Below, in pieces: positions 1-9,407 of a stretch of 23,555 nt of DNA. The stretch's first letter is position 1. Each line of letters opens with the position of its first letter. A model generated the notes under the pieces. The model was not told where the DNA came from and did no database searches. It saw only the letters and a list, made by a program, of their open reading frames with translations. Both the position numbers and the translations under genes were made by a program. Source of the DNA: Trichomonas tenax (lineage: Eukaryota; Parabasalia; Trichomonadida; Trichomonadidae); assembly GCA_023091735.1 (NCBI GenBank), contig JALKBU010000814.1, forward strand, positions 1 through 23,555, written 5' to 3'.

Positions 1-905
1 GTTGAATATAGTATTGTCTAACAGTTTGATATTGGAAAAACTTGAAATTAATGCAGATTATCAATAAAAAATAATATTGAAATTTCAAAAAAGGTTTTTT
101 GTTTTCATGAATACCAATAATATCGAACATTGTATTAATAATGAATGGCAGTATTGCTTTAGAGACTTGCACTTCAATGTATATCATAGAAATGAAAGAT
201 CTCAGAATTATCATGCAATAATATTAGAATGTGCTATTCAGTCTATACTAGTGTGTCCTGATGTGGTTACGGTCCTTCACATGAAAAGAACAATATTATC
301 TGGATAAAATGAATTATTGATGGTATTTCTAAAAACTAGATTGGTACATTAATGCTAAAGTATTAATGGTGTCTTTTTGTCGATTGCATTGCAATAAAAA
401 CTCATTTTTTCTTTAAAAAATCGAATTTTAGCTCGAATGTACGCATGTCGACTTCCATGACCGAAAGTTCAGAAATAAAAACACTTAATTTCTGGTATAT
501 GAATTCGCAATCATATGCATAGCATTTTTGTTTACCTACCAACATCTCACTTTTGTAACCTAAGGGTACTTTTAGTTGTTTATTCTAATAACAGTATCAT
601 ATGTAGATTCTAAATATATAATTATTTTTGAAAAAGGACCAAAAATTGAGAGTTGAAACACCTTTAAATTTTATGGGCAATTTAATTTTTATACGCAAAA
701 TCGGCAAAACTCGTTTTTTAACTCACTGGATTAACTTCTAGAAGTTAGCAAGCCTAAATTTTATTCGTTAATTCCCAGAAACTTTTAAATTTAAAGTTTA
801 AATTTATATTATAATAGTTATTGATAAGCTAAATATTTGATAAAAATTTATTGCAATAAATATAAATGAGTCATGTAAATAACAAAATTTGACAAGTAAA
901 TTTAT
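1..905. other. AT-rich spacer, no convincing gene
   Basis: I see no supportable gene here. An ATG-started frame of 66 codons at 107-307 (plus) has no recognisable motif and is about what chance gives in AT-rich DNA. Small symmetric sequences are present: a perfect 16-bp palindrome at 732-747 (taacttctagaagtta) and a 10-bp inverted repeat around a single G at 786-806. A 16-nt motif at 646-661 (TTGAGAGTTGAAACAC) recurs with one change at 9350-9365, upstream of the tetraspanin gene. Confidence 0.5.
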
Positions 906-1286
906 TTAGTTCAATTTATAAGTATGTTTAATTTCCTTCATTTTTTCCTTCCACATTTCTACTACCTCATCTGGAGCATGTGTGGAAATAAATTCTGTAG
1001 TTTTCTTCATGATTTGTATCTCAACATCCGTTGGTAAATTAAGATCGATAATAGTCTTCATCATAACATCGCCGATTTTATAAGCGATGTTAATAGTTTC
1101 TTTTAATTTTTCTAATCCTAGCATAATTGAACTAGGATTATAGGCTAATGATCTTAACTTTTGTTCAATTTGAAAGCTAGCAGAGATATGTGATTCAATG
1201 ATGAAGATTTTCGCTGAGAATTGAGGTAATTGATTGATTGCTGAAGATTTCTGCTGAGAATGGAAGTAATTGATTGAGTAGCTATA
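906..1286 (-). pseudogene. 3' remnant of an unknown protein gene (helical, charged)
   Basis: The minus strand is open for 126 codons, from just after a TAA at 1287-1289 down to the stop at 906-908. The only well-placed ATG is at 1124 and gives 72 residues, beginning MLGLEKLKETINIAYK. Amino acids upstream of that ATG (ending RSLAYNPSSI) read like a continuation of the same protein, so I favour a 5'-truncated gene over a complete small gene. The visible part is rich in Lys, Glu, Ile and Met and should be mostly helical, with a soluble charged tail. No domain is recognised. The upstream half of the frame runs through a 40-bp tandem repeat whose period is not a multiple of three, so successive repeats are read in different frames. 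Confidence 0.4.
1113..1140. repeat. 9-bp perfect inverted repeat over the candidate ATG
   Basis: The arms taatcctag (1113-1121) and ctaggatta (1132-1140) are perfectly complementary around a 10-nt loop. The structure straddles the ATG at 1124 of the minus-strand frame, so a transcript could fold its start codon into the stem and loop. It may equally be chance symmetry. Confidence 0.45.
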
Positions 1287-1320
1287 TTATCTGTTGATTG
1301 TAGAGGTCATTGATTTATTA
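1201..1320. repeat. 40-bp tandem repeat, two good copies and one degenerate
   Basis: Units 1201-1240 and 1241-1280 share most bases: tgaagattt, then ctgagaa, then gtaattgattga in both. 1281-1320 continues the register in degenerate form (tctgttga, gaggtcattgatt). The period is exactly 40 bp. The array sits about 220 bp upstream of the ProRS start codon. Confidence 0.65.
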
Positions 1321-1540
1321 ATGCTTGATCTCTCCTGGTTTTTAAAAGCTGTTCTTTTACTACATTAAGTATAGCCAATCTGACACTTTACAAACGTCAG
1401 TTTTTCAAGAAAGGTGGAGGCCTCGCCAAATATAGACAGAGAGAATGATGATATACGTGTTTGGCTGGATTTCCTCTGAATCGGTCCCTATCGTTAATTT
1501 TGAATTTAAAGGAAATTGGTCAGACTTTCAAAATTCTTAA

Positions 1541-3079
1541 ATGACTGAGGAAGCAAAAGCCCCAGTTGTTGAACAGAAGCAGCAGAAAGGCCAGAAGAAG
1601 GAGAAGCCACAGAAACAGCAGAAACAAGGCAAGCAGGAGAAGCAGCAGAAAGTTCAAGCATCTCAGCGCGCCGATCTTACTTTCCACGTTCCAAAATCGA
1701 ACTTCTCTGATTGGTTCGAGGAGCTCATGGTCACAGCCGGCATCGTCGACAAGCACTGGGATATCAAGGGTATGCCGATCTTCTGCCACTACGGATACAC
1801 GATGCACAACAGCATCATGAAACTCTTCGAGGACGAATACGCCGCCATCGGTATCAAGCAGTGCCAGTTCCCTGCTTTCATTCCACGCTCTTTCCTCGAA
1901 GCCGAAGCTGACCACGTTAAAGGTTTCCAGTCTGAGTGCTTCTGGCACGAGGACGAGATGTGCCTCCGCCCAACATCAGAGACAGCCATGTACTCCATGT
2001 TCGCAAAGTGGGTCAAGACACTCGATGACCTTCCTTTCATGGTTCAGCAGTCCTGCAACGTCTATCGTTACGAGACAAAGGGAACAAAGCCACTCATCCG
2101 CGTTCGTGAAATCCCATGGAACGAGGCTCACACAGCACACGCTACACCAGACGAGGCTCTCGAGATTCTCGGAAAGTGCTGGGACATTGTTCACAAGAAC
2201 CTCACACTCGCTCTCTCAATTGACGGTCTCCGCCTTCGCCGTCCAGACTGGGACCGCTTCCCAGGTGCTGAATTCACAGATGTTCTCGATGTCGTTATGC
2301 CATGCGGCCGTGTCCTCCAGACAGTCGGTGCTCACTACCTCGGACAGCACTTCAGCAAAGTTTTCAACATCCAGGTCAACGGCGAGAACTCTTACATGAC
2401 TTGCATTGGTGTTTCAACACGTGTTCTCGCTGCCGTCCTCTCCGCTCACGGTGATGACAAGGGTCTCATCGTCCCAACAATCATCGCCCCAATCCAGGTC
2501 GTTATCGTCCCAATTCTCCGCAAGGACAACGAGGCTCTCCTCAAGCGCGTTAACGAGATGAAGGCTGAGCTCAAAGCCGCGGGCATCCGCACATACATCG
2601 ATGATGACACAACACGCAGCCCAGGTGAGAAGTTCTACTACTGGGAGATGAAGGGTGTTCCGCTCAGAATCGAAGTTGGTCCACGCGATCTCGAGAAGAA
2701 CGAGTGCGTCCTCGTCGTCAGAGGCATCGAGGGCAAGCACACAGTCCATCTCTCGCAGTTCGCTCAGGAGTGCGCTGACTGGCTCGCCAAGTACGACAAC
2801 GCCCTCAGAGAGCGTGCTCAGGCTCACTTACAGTCCAGAATCGTCGACTGCACAAACATCGACGATCTTCCAGGCATCCTCGAGAAGGGTGGCTTCGCTC
2901 GTATCCCATACTGGACAATGGGCAAGGAAGGCAAAGAAGGTGCTGAGCGCGTCCATGATATCTGCGGTGGCGAAATCCGCGGCTACAGACCATTCGAGCA
3001 GCAGCCAGGCGAAGATGTCAAGTGCTTGATCACAGGCAAGCCAGCTAAGTTCTGGGCTTACGTCGCTCGCGCTTACTAA
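1541..3079 (+). CDS. Prolyl-tRNA synthetase, eukaryotic/archaeal type
   Basis: This 512-residue class II enzyme charges tRNA-Pro with proline in the cytosol. Residues 1-42 are a Lys/Gln-rich extension of low complexity. The class II catalytic core follows: motif 1 region about 85-115, the proline-pocket segment LRPTSETAMYSMF (142-154), motif 2 with REIPWNEAHTAHAT (189-202), and motif 3 with GVSTRVLAAVL and HGDDKG (290-308). The anticodon-binding domain covers about 314-415. The C-terminal domain (about 435-512) ends in Tyr, as is usual for this ProRS type. That domain normally binds zinc through four Cys; only Cys475 and Cys495 are visible, so the site looks reduced. Codons are strongly C-ending (a hand count gives 37 G+C of 60 at 2221-2280), unlike the AT-rich surroundings, as expected of a highly expressed trichomonad gene. 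The frame is intact and intron-free. Confidence 0.97.
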   Translation: MTEEAKAPVVEQKQQKGQKKEKPQKQQKQGKQEKQQKVQASQRADLTFHVPKSNFSDWFEELMVTAGIVDKHWDIKGMPIFCHYGYTMHNSIMKLFEDEYAAIGIKQCQFPAFIPRSFLEAEADHVKGFQSECFWHEDEMCLRPTSETAMYSMFAKWVKTLDDLPFMVQQSCNVYRYETKGTKPLIRVREIPWNEAHTAHATPDEALEILGKCWDIVHKNLTLALSIDGLRLRRPDWDRFPGAEFTDVLDVVMPCGRVLQTVGAHYLGQHFSKVFNIQVNGENSYMTCIGVSTRVLAAVLSAHGDDKGLIVPTIIAPIQVVIVPILRKDNEALLKRVNEMKAELKAAGIRTYIDDDTTRSPGEKFYYWEMKGVPLRIEVGPRDLEKNECVLVVRGIEGKHTVHLSQFAQECADWLAKYDNALRERAQAHLQSRIVDCTNIDDLPGILEKGGFARIPYWTMGKEGKEGAERVHDICGGEIRGYRPFEQQPGEDVKCLITGKPAKFWAYVARAY

Positions 3080-3711
3080 GCAAAAAAATTTCTTTTTATT
3101 AAATTTAGAACAGAATACAAATTTATTACAACCGAAAAACTGAAAATTAGAGAACATAATACTCATTGACGTGATAAAATTTTGATATACTTTAAATCTT
3201 TTCATATACAGCAAACAAAATACAAAACAAAATTATCATTATTCGAATCAAAAGCTAACAATAAGCAAATTACATTTCCGTCTTTATAGCAAATCTAAAT
3301 ATTGATTAGTTCTCATCGATAAATAATTTATAAAAATCTAATTTTCCAAAAAATGTTATTGAAGTCTTAATATCAAAGAATTCAAATAAGATAATTCTGT
3401 AAAGCTTATCTTTAGATAGTAGATTAATGTATAACGAAAAAATATAATTTTTTATATAATTTCATTTTGAAATGTCTAATTCAAAAATTATATTATATTG
3501 GATGTCCAAAGTTCAATTTTAGAATGATTATTGAAGTTCACAAATTGATAATAAAATAATGCAATATTTTGATCAAAACAATGAGAAATCGATTGATTTC
3601 TTTATGAACTAGCTACAAAATATGAAATAAAAGCTAAATATCATGCTAAATAATGAAATAACATTGTTTTATCAATGATAGAACAATAAACGTCTTTGAG
3701 AAAAAAAATTA
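3080..3711. other. Intergenic spacer between ProRS and LRR genes
   Basis: This is AT-rich sequence between two plus-strand genes. Apart from the TAAA near its left end I see no gene, RNA or convincing repeat. It must contain the promoter of the LRR gene, but I find no clear trichomonad initiator (TCAYT/A) immediately before the ATG at 3712. Confidence 0.5.
3100..3103 (+). terminator. Candidate poly(A) signal TAAA after ProRS
   Basis: A TAAA tetramer lies 20 nt after the ProRS stop codon, inside tttttattaaattt. In Trichomonas vaginalis UAAA at or close to the stop codon directs polyadenylation. The call rests on position and sequence alone, and TAAA is common in AT-rich DNA. Confidence 0.3.
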
Positions 3712-4569
3712 ATGAAAACAGAGAGAACGACATTGCTTGAATTAAAGAACAAAATTGCGACGCAGAGAGTCAACCTCAGCCGCGAGGGTTTAGTTGACTT
3801 GAGAAATATGAACATTCCTTCATTCTCTCCGCTTGGAATTCAACCAAAATTAAAAAAATTAAACGTTTCGAACTCCAATATCACGACATTTGAGACACTG
3901 CCTGCACAGCCTGTATTAAATACTATTATTGCTAATAATACTGAATTAAATTCATATCTTGGATTTTCTAGACAAACGAGATTAGCGAATGTATCAGTGA
4001 AAAACACCCCTCTCTCCGAAAGGCAGTACTTCAGACTGGAAATGCTCGTCGTTGTCGGTCAACATTTGGTGAAATTAAACGGAGAACTAATTTCACCACA
4101 AGAACGCGAAATAGCAGCACAATATCCAATAATAGCTCAAGCTTTGATAGAATCCGGATGGACTCTGGTTTATCCATGTCCAAAAATCGAAGAATTTAGA
4201 GAACTCGCAGTACAATACAATTTGCGCTTCAAAGGTGTCGACAAACAGTTTTCTAATGAAATTGCTGAGCAGCATTTCAAATCTCCGCCGGTTCTCCCAG
4301 TAATTCAAAATATGCGCGAAACAATCATCAGCGTTCCTCCTGTCGTCTGGAAAGAGAACGCACTGAGGCAGGAGAAGGAAATGATGCAGGACAAGCAAAT
4401 GTTGACTGATTTGTGCAGAGAACTCGAAAGAGTTGGAATTTTCGTTCCGAAGGATGAAAATCTCGAAGAAAACGTATACAATGCAGTGCAGAACATTGTG
4501 GACGTAATTAAGACTTTAGAGCCTTGTGCTGACGAACTTATGAAGCTGACAAACGAAGATGAAGAGTGA
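3712..4569 (+). CDS. Leucine-rich repeat protein with LRRcap-like motif
   Basis: The product is 285 residues, probably a cytosolic protein-interaction adaptor. Residues about 18-100 form short, divergent LRRs (for example LKKLNVSNSNITTF and LANVSVKNTPLSE). They are closed by an LRRcap-like stretch at about 109-133: VVVGQHLVKLNGELISPQER resembles the L-x-x-LDG-x-x-I-x-x-xER ending of SDS22/U2A'-type LRR proteins. The remainder is predicted helical, with a charged coiled-coil-like segment (about 215-240) and an acidic C-terminus ending NEDEE. There is no signal peptide or membrane segment. The start is the first ATG after the A-rich leader. LRRcap proteins serve axonemal, centrosomal and phosphatase-regulating roles; nothing here lets me choose among them. 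Codon use is intermediate between ProRS and the AT-rich pseudogenes, and the frame is intact. Confidence 0.85.
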   Translation: MKTERTTLLELKNKIATQRVNLSREGLVDLRNMNIPSFSPLGIQPKLKKLNVSNSNITTFETLPAQPVLNTIIANNTELNSYLGFSRQTRLANVSVKNTPLSERQYFRLEMLVVVGQHLVKLNGELISPQEREIAAQYPIIAQALIESGWTLVYPCPKIEEFRELAVQYNLRFKGVDKQFSNEIAEQHFKSPPVLPVIQNMRETIISVPPVVWKENALRQEKEMMQDKQMLTDLCRELERVGIFVPKDENLEENVYNAVQNIVDVIKTLEPCADELMKLTNEDEE

Positions 4570-5118
4570 TGTTATATATTTTTGTAAAAAATATGTTTGC
4601 TATTAATATTATACTTTACTTATTTGGTTGGAAGCTATATAAATATGAATTTATGTAACTACAGAACGGAGAAATTGATTCCATTTCATAGATACCCGGT
4701 TTTGCCACATTAATTCTCTGTTCTATAGAAAAACATAATCATAACCTGCTATTCATTAATTATAAAGACAGGTTTACTTGCGATGATTGAAGCATCTAAT
4801 GTAGGTGAATCTAAAAGGACAGATACACATTCTTCCAATCTTTTATAAATGAATTATTTTCCTCTCAAAACTTGAAATAGTGTAAATTATTCAAAAATGT
4901 GAGTTTCATATGAAGCTAAATTAAAAATAGTGTAAATTATTCTAGAACATGCAGTTATTTGCTTTTACCTATATCAGCTTCATCAAAAGTTAATTTTTAG
5001 AGATTTTTTTCTTTTCAAAATGTTAATTTTCTGTTATGATAAACTTATAATCGAAATGACATTTGATGAAGTAATTATTATTATGCTTGAAAGTAAAGTT
5101 CCAATAATGTGATAAAAG
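4570..5118. other. Intergenic spacer with a hairpin and an 18-bp direct repeat
   Basis: No gene is seen. 4663-4676 (agaacggagaaatt) and 4712-4724 (aattctctgttct) can pair with one bulge and one wobble, around a 35-nt loop. The 18-mer aaatagtgtaaattattc occurs twice exactly, at 4875-4892 and 4925-4942. Confidence 0.5.
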
Positions 5119-6483
5119 TTAAACCAAAGCAGGCTTTTCTGTGCGTTCAATTTCGTCTTCAATAATAGTAAAACCGATTGAAATTTCATTGCTTTTTTAT
5201 CAGTTTCATCAATAGCTACAAAATCAATCATAGAATGTCCTGCAGCTAAATCATGGAAGGGAATTTCCATATTGAAGGGAGATCCTTCATGAGTTAGCTT
5301 GGTTGAAGGAAATATATGTTCATTTGGTAGCTCGGTTGGAAGAGATATTTCTTCAAGGGTGACATACATATGATTAATTGTAGCTTTAATGGTAACTTTA
5401 TCATTTCCAAATAAATGAATAACTGTGCCTGAAATAGAGATTGATCGATTTAAGTTAGAATGGAATTAAGTTTGTGAAGGCGTTGTTATAATGAGTAAAA
5501 TTGGATTGTAATAATATCTGAAATAATCCAGAAGTAATTCGTTATTAATATCAAAAATACCATGATCTTCGTTATAAAAACAAATAGAAAATAGCCAATG
5601 AGTTCCTTCTGTGAGATCTAATGGAATTTCTATTTGAAGATCTCCTTCTAATGAATTAATATTTTCTAATTCAACAAATTTTTCTTGATAAAGGCGACAA
5701 AATTTTCGGCTGGATAAAATTTGTTGCAAATGAATGGACAAATAATATATCTTCCTGTCGTGATGTTCAATGCATTAATGAGATAATTTATTTCGCCTCT
5801 GTAGCGGTCTGAAAGCTTTTAGACAATCCATGTCTGATTGAAAATGTTGACATTGTGAATGTAATCTTCAAAAATGAATCCATATTCGCTTTCATCTGTG
5901 CACTTGTCCAGATCTTCTTCGACAACAAAGTGATAATTAAATTCTGTTCTGTTATGTGTTATCAGTTCAATATTTTGTCCAAACCGATATTCATCTACGA
6001 TTTCTTCTTAACTATTTCATGTTCTGAATGAATGAACAGACTTTCACCCGATTTGAGAGTCCTGTTATATACACACATCAATACATTGTATGATTTCTGA
6101 TGTGTGATCAACATTTCGTCTGATTCTGCGAGTTCGAAATTTATATCATCGAATTGAGAGAAATTATATCAAACGAGATGATCATGGTAATTGACATACA
6201 TAACACCATTCTCTCGTTCAATGGAATCACATTTTGAAATGAATATTTTGGTTACAAAAGAAATTTTATGTTGAATTGTGTCAGTATTGATTATTGAGTA
6301 AGAAAAGCCAACTTCGTTTGATATGTCTATGCATATTCCGCTGCTGTATCCTTTGTATGAAGATGAATGAATTTCGTAACATTTCGAATCAATCCAAAAC
6401 GTTGTCGTTTCATTATCATTTCGATGTTTTTCATTATTCTTATAACTATCAAACGAATTTCTGCTCAGAAAATCTTTGCTCAA
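5119..6483 (-). pseudogene. Decayed large surface protein with Ig-like repeats
   Basis: Frame fragments run in order down the minus strand and make sense as one broken gene. 6483-6169 ends at an in-frame TGA but stays coherent beyond it (YNFSQFDDINFELAESDE). The frame shifts near 6005 into VDEYRFGQNIELITH. An in-frame TAA follows at 5819-5821, then a shift near 5700. Another in-frame TAA lies at 5466-5468 and a last shift near 5175; the end is at 5119. Two repeat units are visible. They have the pattern (SISGTVIHLFGNDKVTIK), a PILLIITTPSQT linker, and a turn (LTEGTHWLFSICFYNEDHG; LAAGHSMIDFVAIDETDK). This matches the Ig-like/cadherin-like repeats known from very large trichomonad surface proteins. 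With several stops and shifts it cannot make a full protein. Family assignment is by pattern only. Confidence 0.6.
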
Positions 6484-6717
6484 GAATCATCAATTCATGG
6501 AAAATGATATCATTAAAATCTAAAATTGAAAAACTTTGTCAGATTGGTGGATAATTTATTTTGAGTTACCATTTGAAAATATCAACTGAAGTTTAAAATC
6601 AACTCTAACAATTAATAGCAATTATTCGAAATTAAATCAATCAATTGTGACATGCCTTTTATCTATTTCTGATTATGCATTTAATTAATCAAAATTCACA
6701 ACTGCTATCCATTGGAT

Positions 6718-8293
6718 ATGAATCATTTCAATTTACGCAATCTTATTTTACCAAAAAGTTTATCAAATATTACACATTTAGGAACTACATCATTCTCAAT
6801 TGATCCTGAAAATCCATATTTATATGAAAAAGATAATTTCATTCTTAGCAGGAATAACACAATTGCATTTATTTACAAAGGAACCAATCAAAGTGTTTCA
6901 ATTGATGAAAATGTTAAAATTATCTATGATTATTGCTTTTATAGTTCTAACATTTCATCTGTAGTATTTCCACAAAATCTCGAACGAATTGGATTTAGTG
7001 CATTTTACAAATGCATAAATCTTACATCAATTAGTCTTAATATAGTTAATTATATTGGACAAAGTGCATTTCATTTTTGCAAATATATCAAAACAATTGA
7101 TATTGGTTCAGTTAATTCTATCGATCAAGCATTTAGGTTTTGTTCAAAACTTGTATGTGTCAATATTTCGCATTTTTCTTCACCTGGTTCAATTGGATCA
7201 GAATCATTTTCATACAGCGAGCGTTCAACATTAAATCTTGGTGAAGGCTTAAAATCAATCGAAGAAAAGGCATTTTATTATTGTATAAATTTAACAAATA
7301 TTTATTATATTAATTTCAATCTTGAATATATTGGATATGATGCATTTCATGGAACAAATATTACCAATTTTGTTATTCCAAAAAGCGTTATCAATATCAC
7401 AAGATTTGGAATTGATTCATGGAATCTTGAAGAAGGAGAACATAATTTATATGAAAATGATGGATTATTATCAAGCATTAATAATGAAGCAATTTTAATC
7501 TCAAGGGGAAATAGAGAAAATATTAATTTGAATGAAAATATCCGATATATTATCATGATGAAACAGTAACAATATTGAATTTTCACAAAACATTGAAAGA
7601 ATCGGAAAACACGCATTTTCTTAATGTTCAAAACTTATTTCAATAACTATTAAGAATGTCAAAACAATAAGTGATAGTGCTTTTTCATTTCGTTCTAACC
7701 TTGAATTGGTTAGCATTACAAATGCCGATGAAATTATTGGAAATCCATTACTGGAATGTTATAATTTGAAAACCATTTCTAATTTTGTAACAAATAACTA
7801 CAAAGCATACAATGATACAATAATTTCAATACAGGACAGTTTATTCATTTTTCATTCTCCAAAAAGTCCTGTTACATATCTTGCTCAGGACTGTGAAAGA
7901 ATAAGTTTTATTGCCTTTAATAATTGCGATATTATTGAAACACTTATGAAGAATGTCAGAGAAATATATTTAAAACATTCAGATCATTTCTATGATTGTT
8001 GCTATCGGTTGAAAAGCATTTATATTTCAGATAAACTCACAAAAATTAGTGATGAAGACTTTTATATTATTGATATGTTTTATCGTTCGGAATCAATCTA
8101 CATTTTAGATAACAAAACTTCAGTTATTAAATTGCTTGCCAATTATGATATCCCTTTAAGAAAAATTCATCCATGGTTCTTGCAAATAAAAAATGGAGCA
8201 ATTAATCGCAATTTCCGACGTTACCATTTGGTTAACAACAAAGAGATTTCATATGATTTAGTTAAAGAATGCTTGCTTGGTTATTTATTCTGA
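6718..8293 (+). pseudogene. BspA-like leucine-rich-repeat surface protein, broken
   Basis: Two frames join into one BspA-type (LRR_5) protein. The first, from the ATG at 6718 to a TAA at 7567-7569, shows typical units such as NLERIGFSAFYKCINLTSI. The reading frame then shifts near 7560 and the protein resumes from about 7565 (NIEFSQNIERIGKHAFS). A TAA at 7622-7624 interrupts it before CSKLISITIKNVKTISDSAF, which runs to the stop at 8293. The N-terminus lacks a signal peptide and no C-terminal membrane anchor is seen. A non-LRR linker module occurs twice, starting near residues 17 and 221 of the first frame. Both copies share NIT-x-x-G, N-x-LYE-x-D, then LS-x-x-N-x-A and ENV/ENI. BspA-like proteins are surface or secreted proteins linked to host and bacterial interaction. 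The frameshift plus stop make this a pseudogene unless the assembly is wrong. Confidence 0.75.
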
Positions 8294-8367
8294 TTTATAA
8301 CGAATGGCCAAATAACTCATTTTCCTGCACCAATAATAACTTTTATATCTCTCCTAGAGTTGAGTGA

Positions 8368-8535
8368 TTAACCAAACCATGTTAAAAATATTTTATTAAC
8401 TGCCCCTAAGTCATTAAACAAAGGTGTTTGCACTCCTTCTGCCCATCCGTTTTGTTCCATTCTCATAGGATAAATACTGTGCATCATATATAATGTTCCT
8501 ACCGAAAAAGAAAGATTATCCTTCTCAAATTCAAA
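8368..8535 (-). pseudogene. Unidentified gene relic (minus strand)
   Basis: A frame of 55 codons without an upstream ATG reads like real protein: EFEKDNLSFSVGTLYMMHS followed by RMEQNGWAEGVQTPLFNDLG and KIFLTWFG, then TAA at 8368-8370. Further coherent snippets lie upstream on the same strand up to about 8900 (QIVNEQYETILYMFNNTAM; PSKNAILIFSLFTPNKAMNY) but are cut by stops and frame changes. I do not recognise the family. It may be the 3' end of a decayed gene occupying about 8370-8900. Open frames of this length occur by chance in AT-rich DNA, so the case rests on composition alone. Confidence 0.35.
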
Positions 8536-8904
8536 TTAAAAAAAATCTTCAATTTTCATTTTTCTTCAACGATAAAAATAAAACAAGCATTGCATCCTTC
8601 AAATTAGCTATATTTATATTACCTTATGATATAAATACATAATTCATGTATTTTTTTTATCTTCATGAATCTATTTTCTCTTCCAGATTTGTATCCTTGT
8701 TAATAGTTCATTGCCTTGTTTGGGGTGAAGAGTGAAAAAATCAAAATCGCATTTTTCGAGGGAGATAAAAAAGAAGTATATCAACTCTGGGGGTCAGAAC
8801 CAGTTCAAACATGTATGGGAAAATATAACTCTTATGTGATGCAACGCATAGCTGTATTGTTAAACATATATAATATCGTTTCATATTGTTCATTAACAAT
8901 TTGA

Positions 8905-9407
8905 AATCAGCTTATTATTGAGTAAATAGCAATGTTTATTATAAATATATCACATGCTAACAACATAGTAACATATTACAAATAATACAAGCTCCTAATT
9001 GAATAATTGTTCAGTATTGTAATTTATAAATACATGAAATCATTGCGGAGACGACAATATACATAGATGCATGCACATATTGCATGTTTTTAATGTGATA
9101 CACCAACTTATACTCATAGCCTCCCAATGAATATGCTGAAATTATTGATTAATAGAAATAAAGTATTCAAAAATGAAAACGATGAAAAATAATTAGTATC
9201 ATATATATTATTTTATTAATGTAAAAAGTGTCAAATAAATTGTGAAAAACGTGACTCTTAACCTTATTCGCCTTTTAAAATATGGTTTATTATAACATTT
9301 ACATAATGGTAATACTAATTTTGCCAATTTTGGCCGCTAAAAACCAAATTTGAGAGTTAAAACACTTCTGATAAAAAATAAATCTCCGAAACATCTGTAA
9401 AAAAATA
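8905..9407. other. Spacer upstream of the tetraspanin gene
   Basis: No gene is seen. The motif TTGAGAGTTAAAACAC at 9350-9365, 43 nt before the tetraspanin ATG, matches 646-661 except for one base and is the only element shared with another spacer. No clear TCAYT/A initiator stands immediately before the ATG. Confidence 0.45.

Noticed and set aside
1520..3214. Many long open frames on both strands within ProRS
   Set aside because: They are shadows produced by the GC-rich, strongly biased codon use of the real ProRS frame.
8716..8904. Plus-strand 62-codon frame (KSEKIKIAFFEGDKKEVYQL)
   Set aside because: No ATG at the start (TTG) and no recognised motif; the opposite strand reads equally well as a relic.
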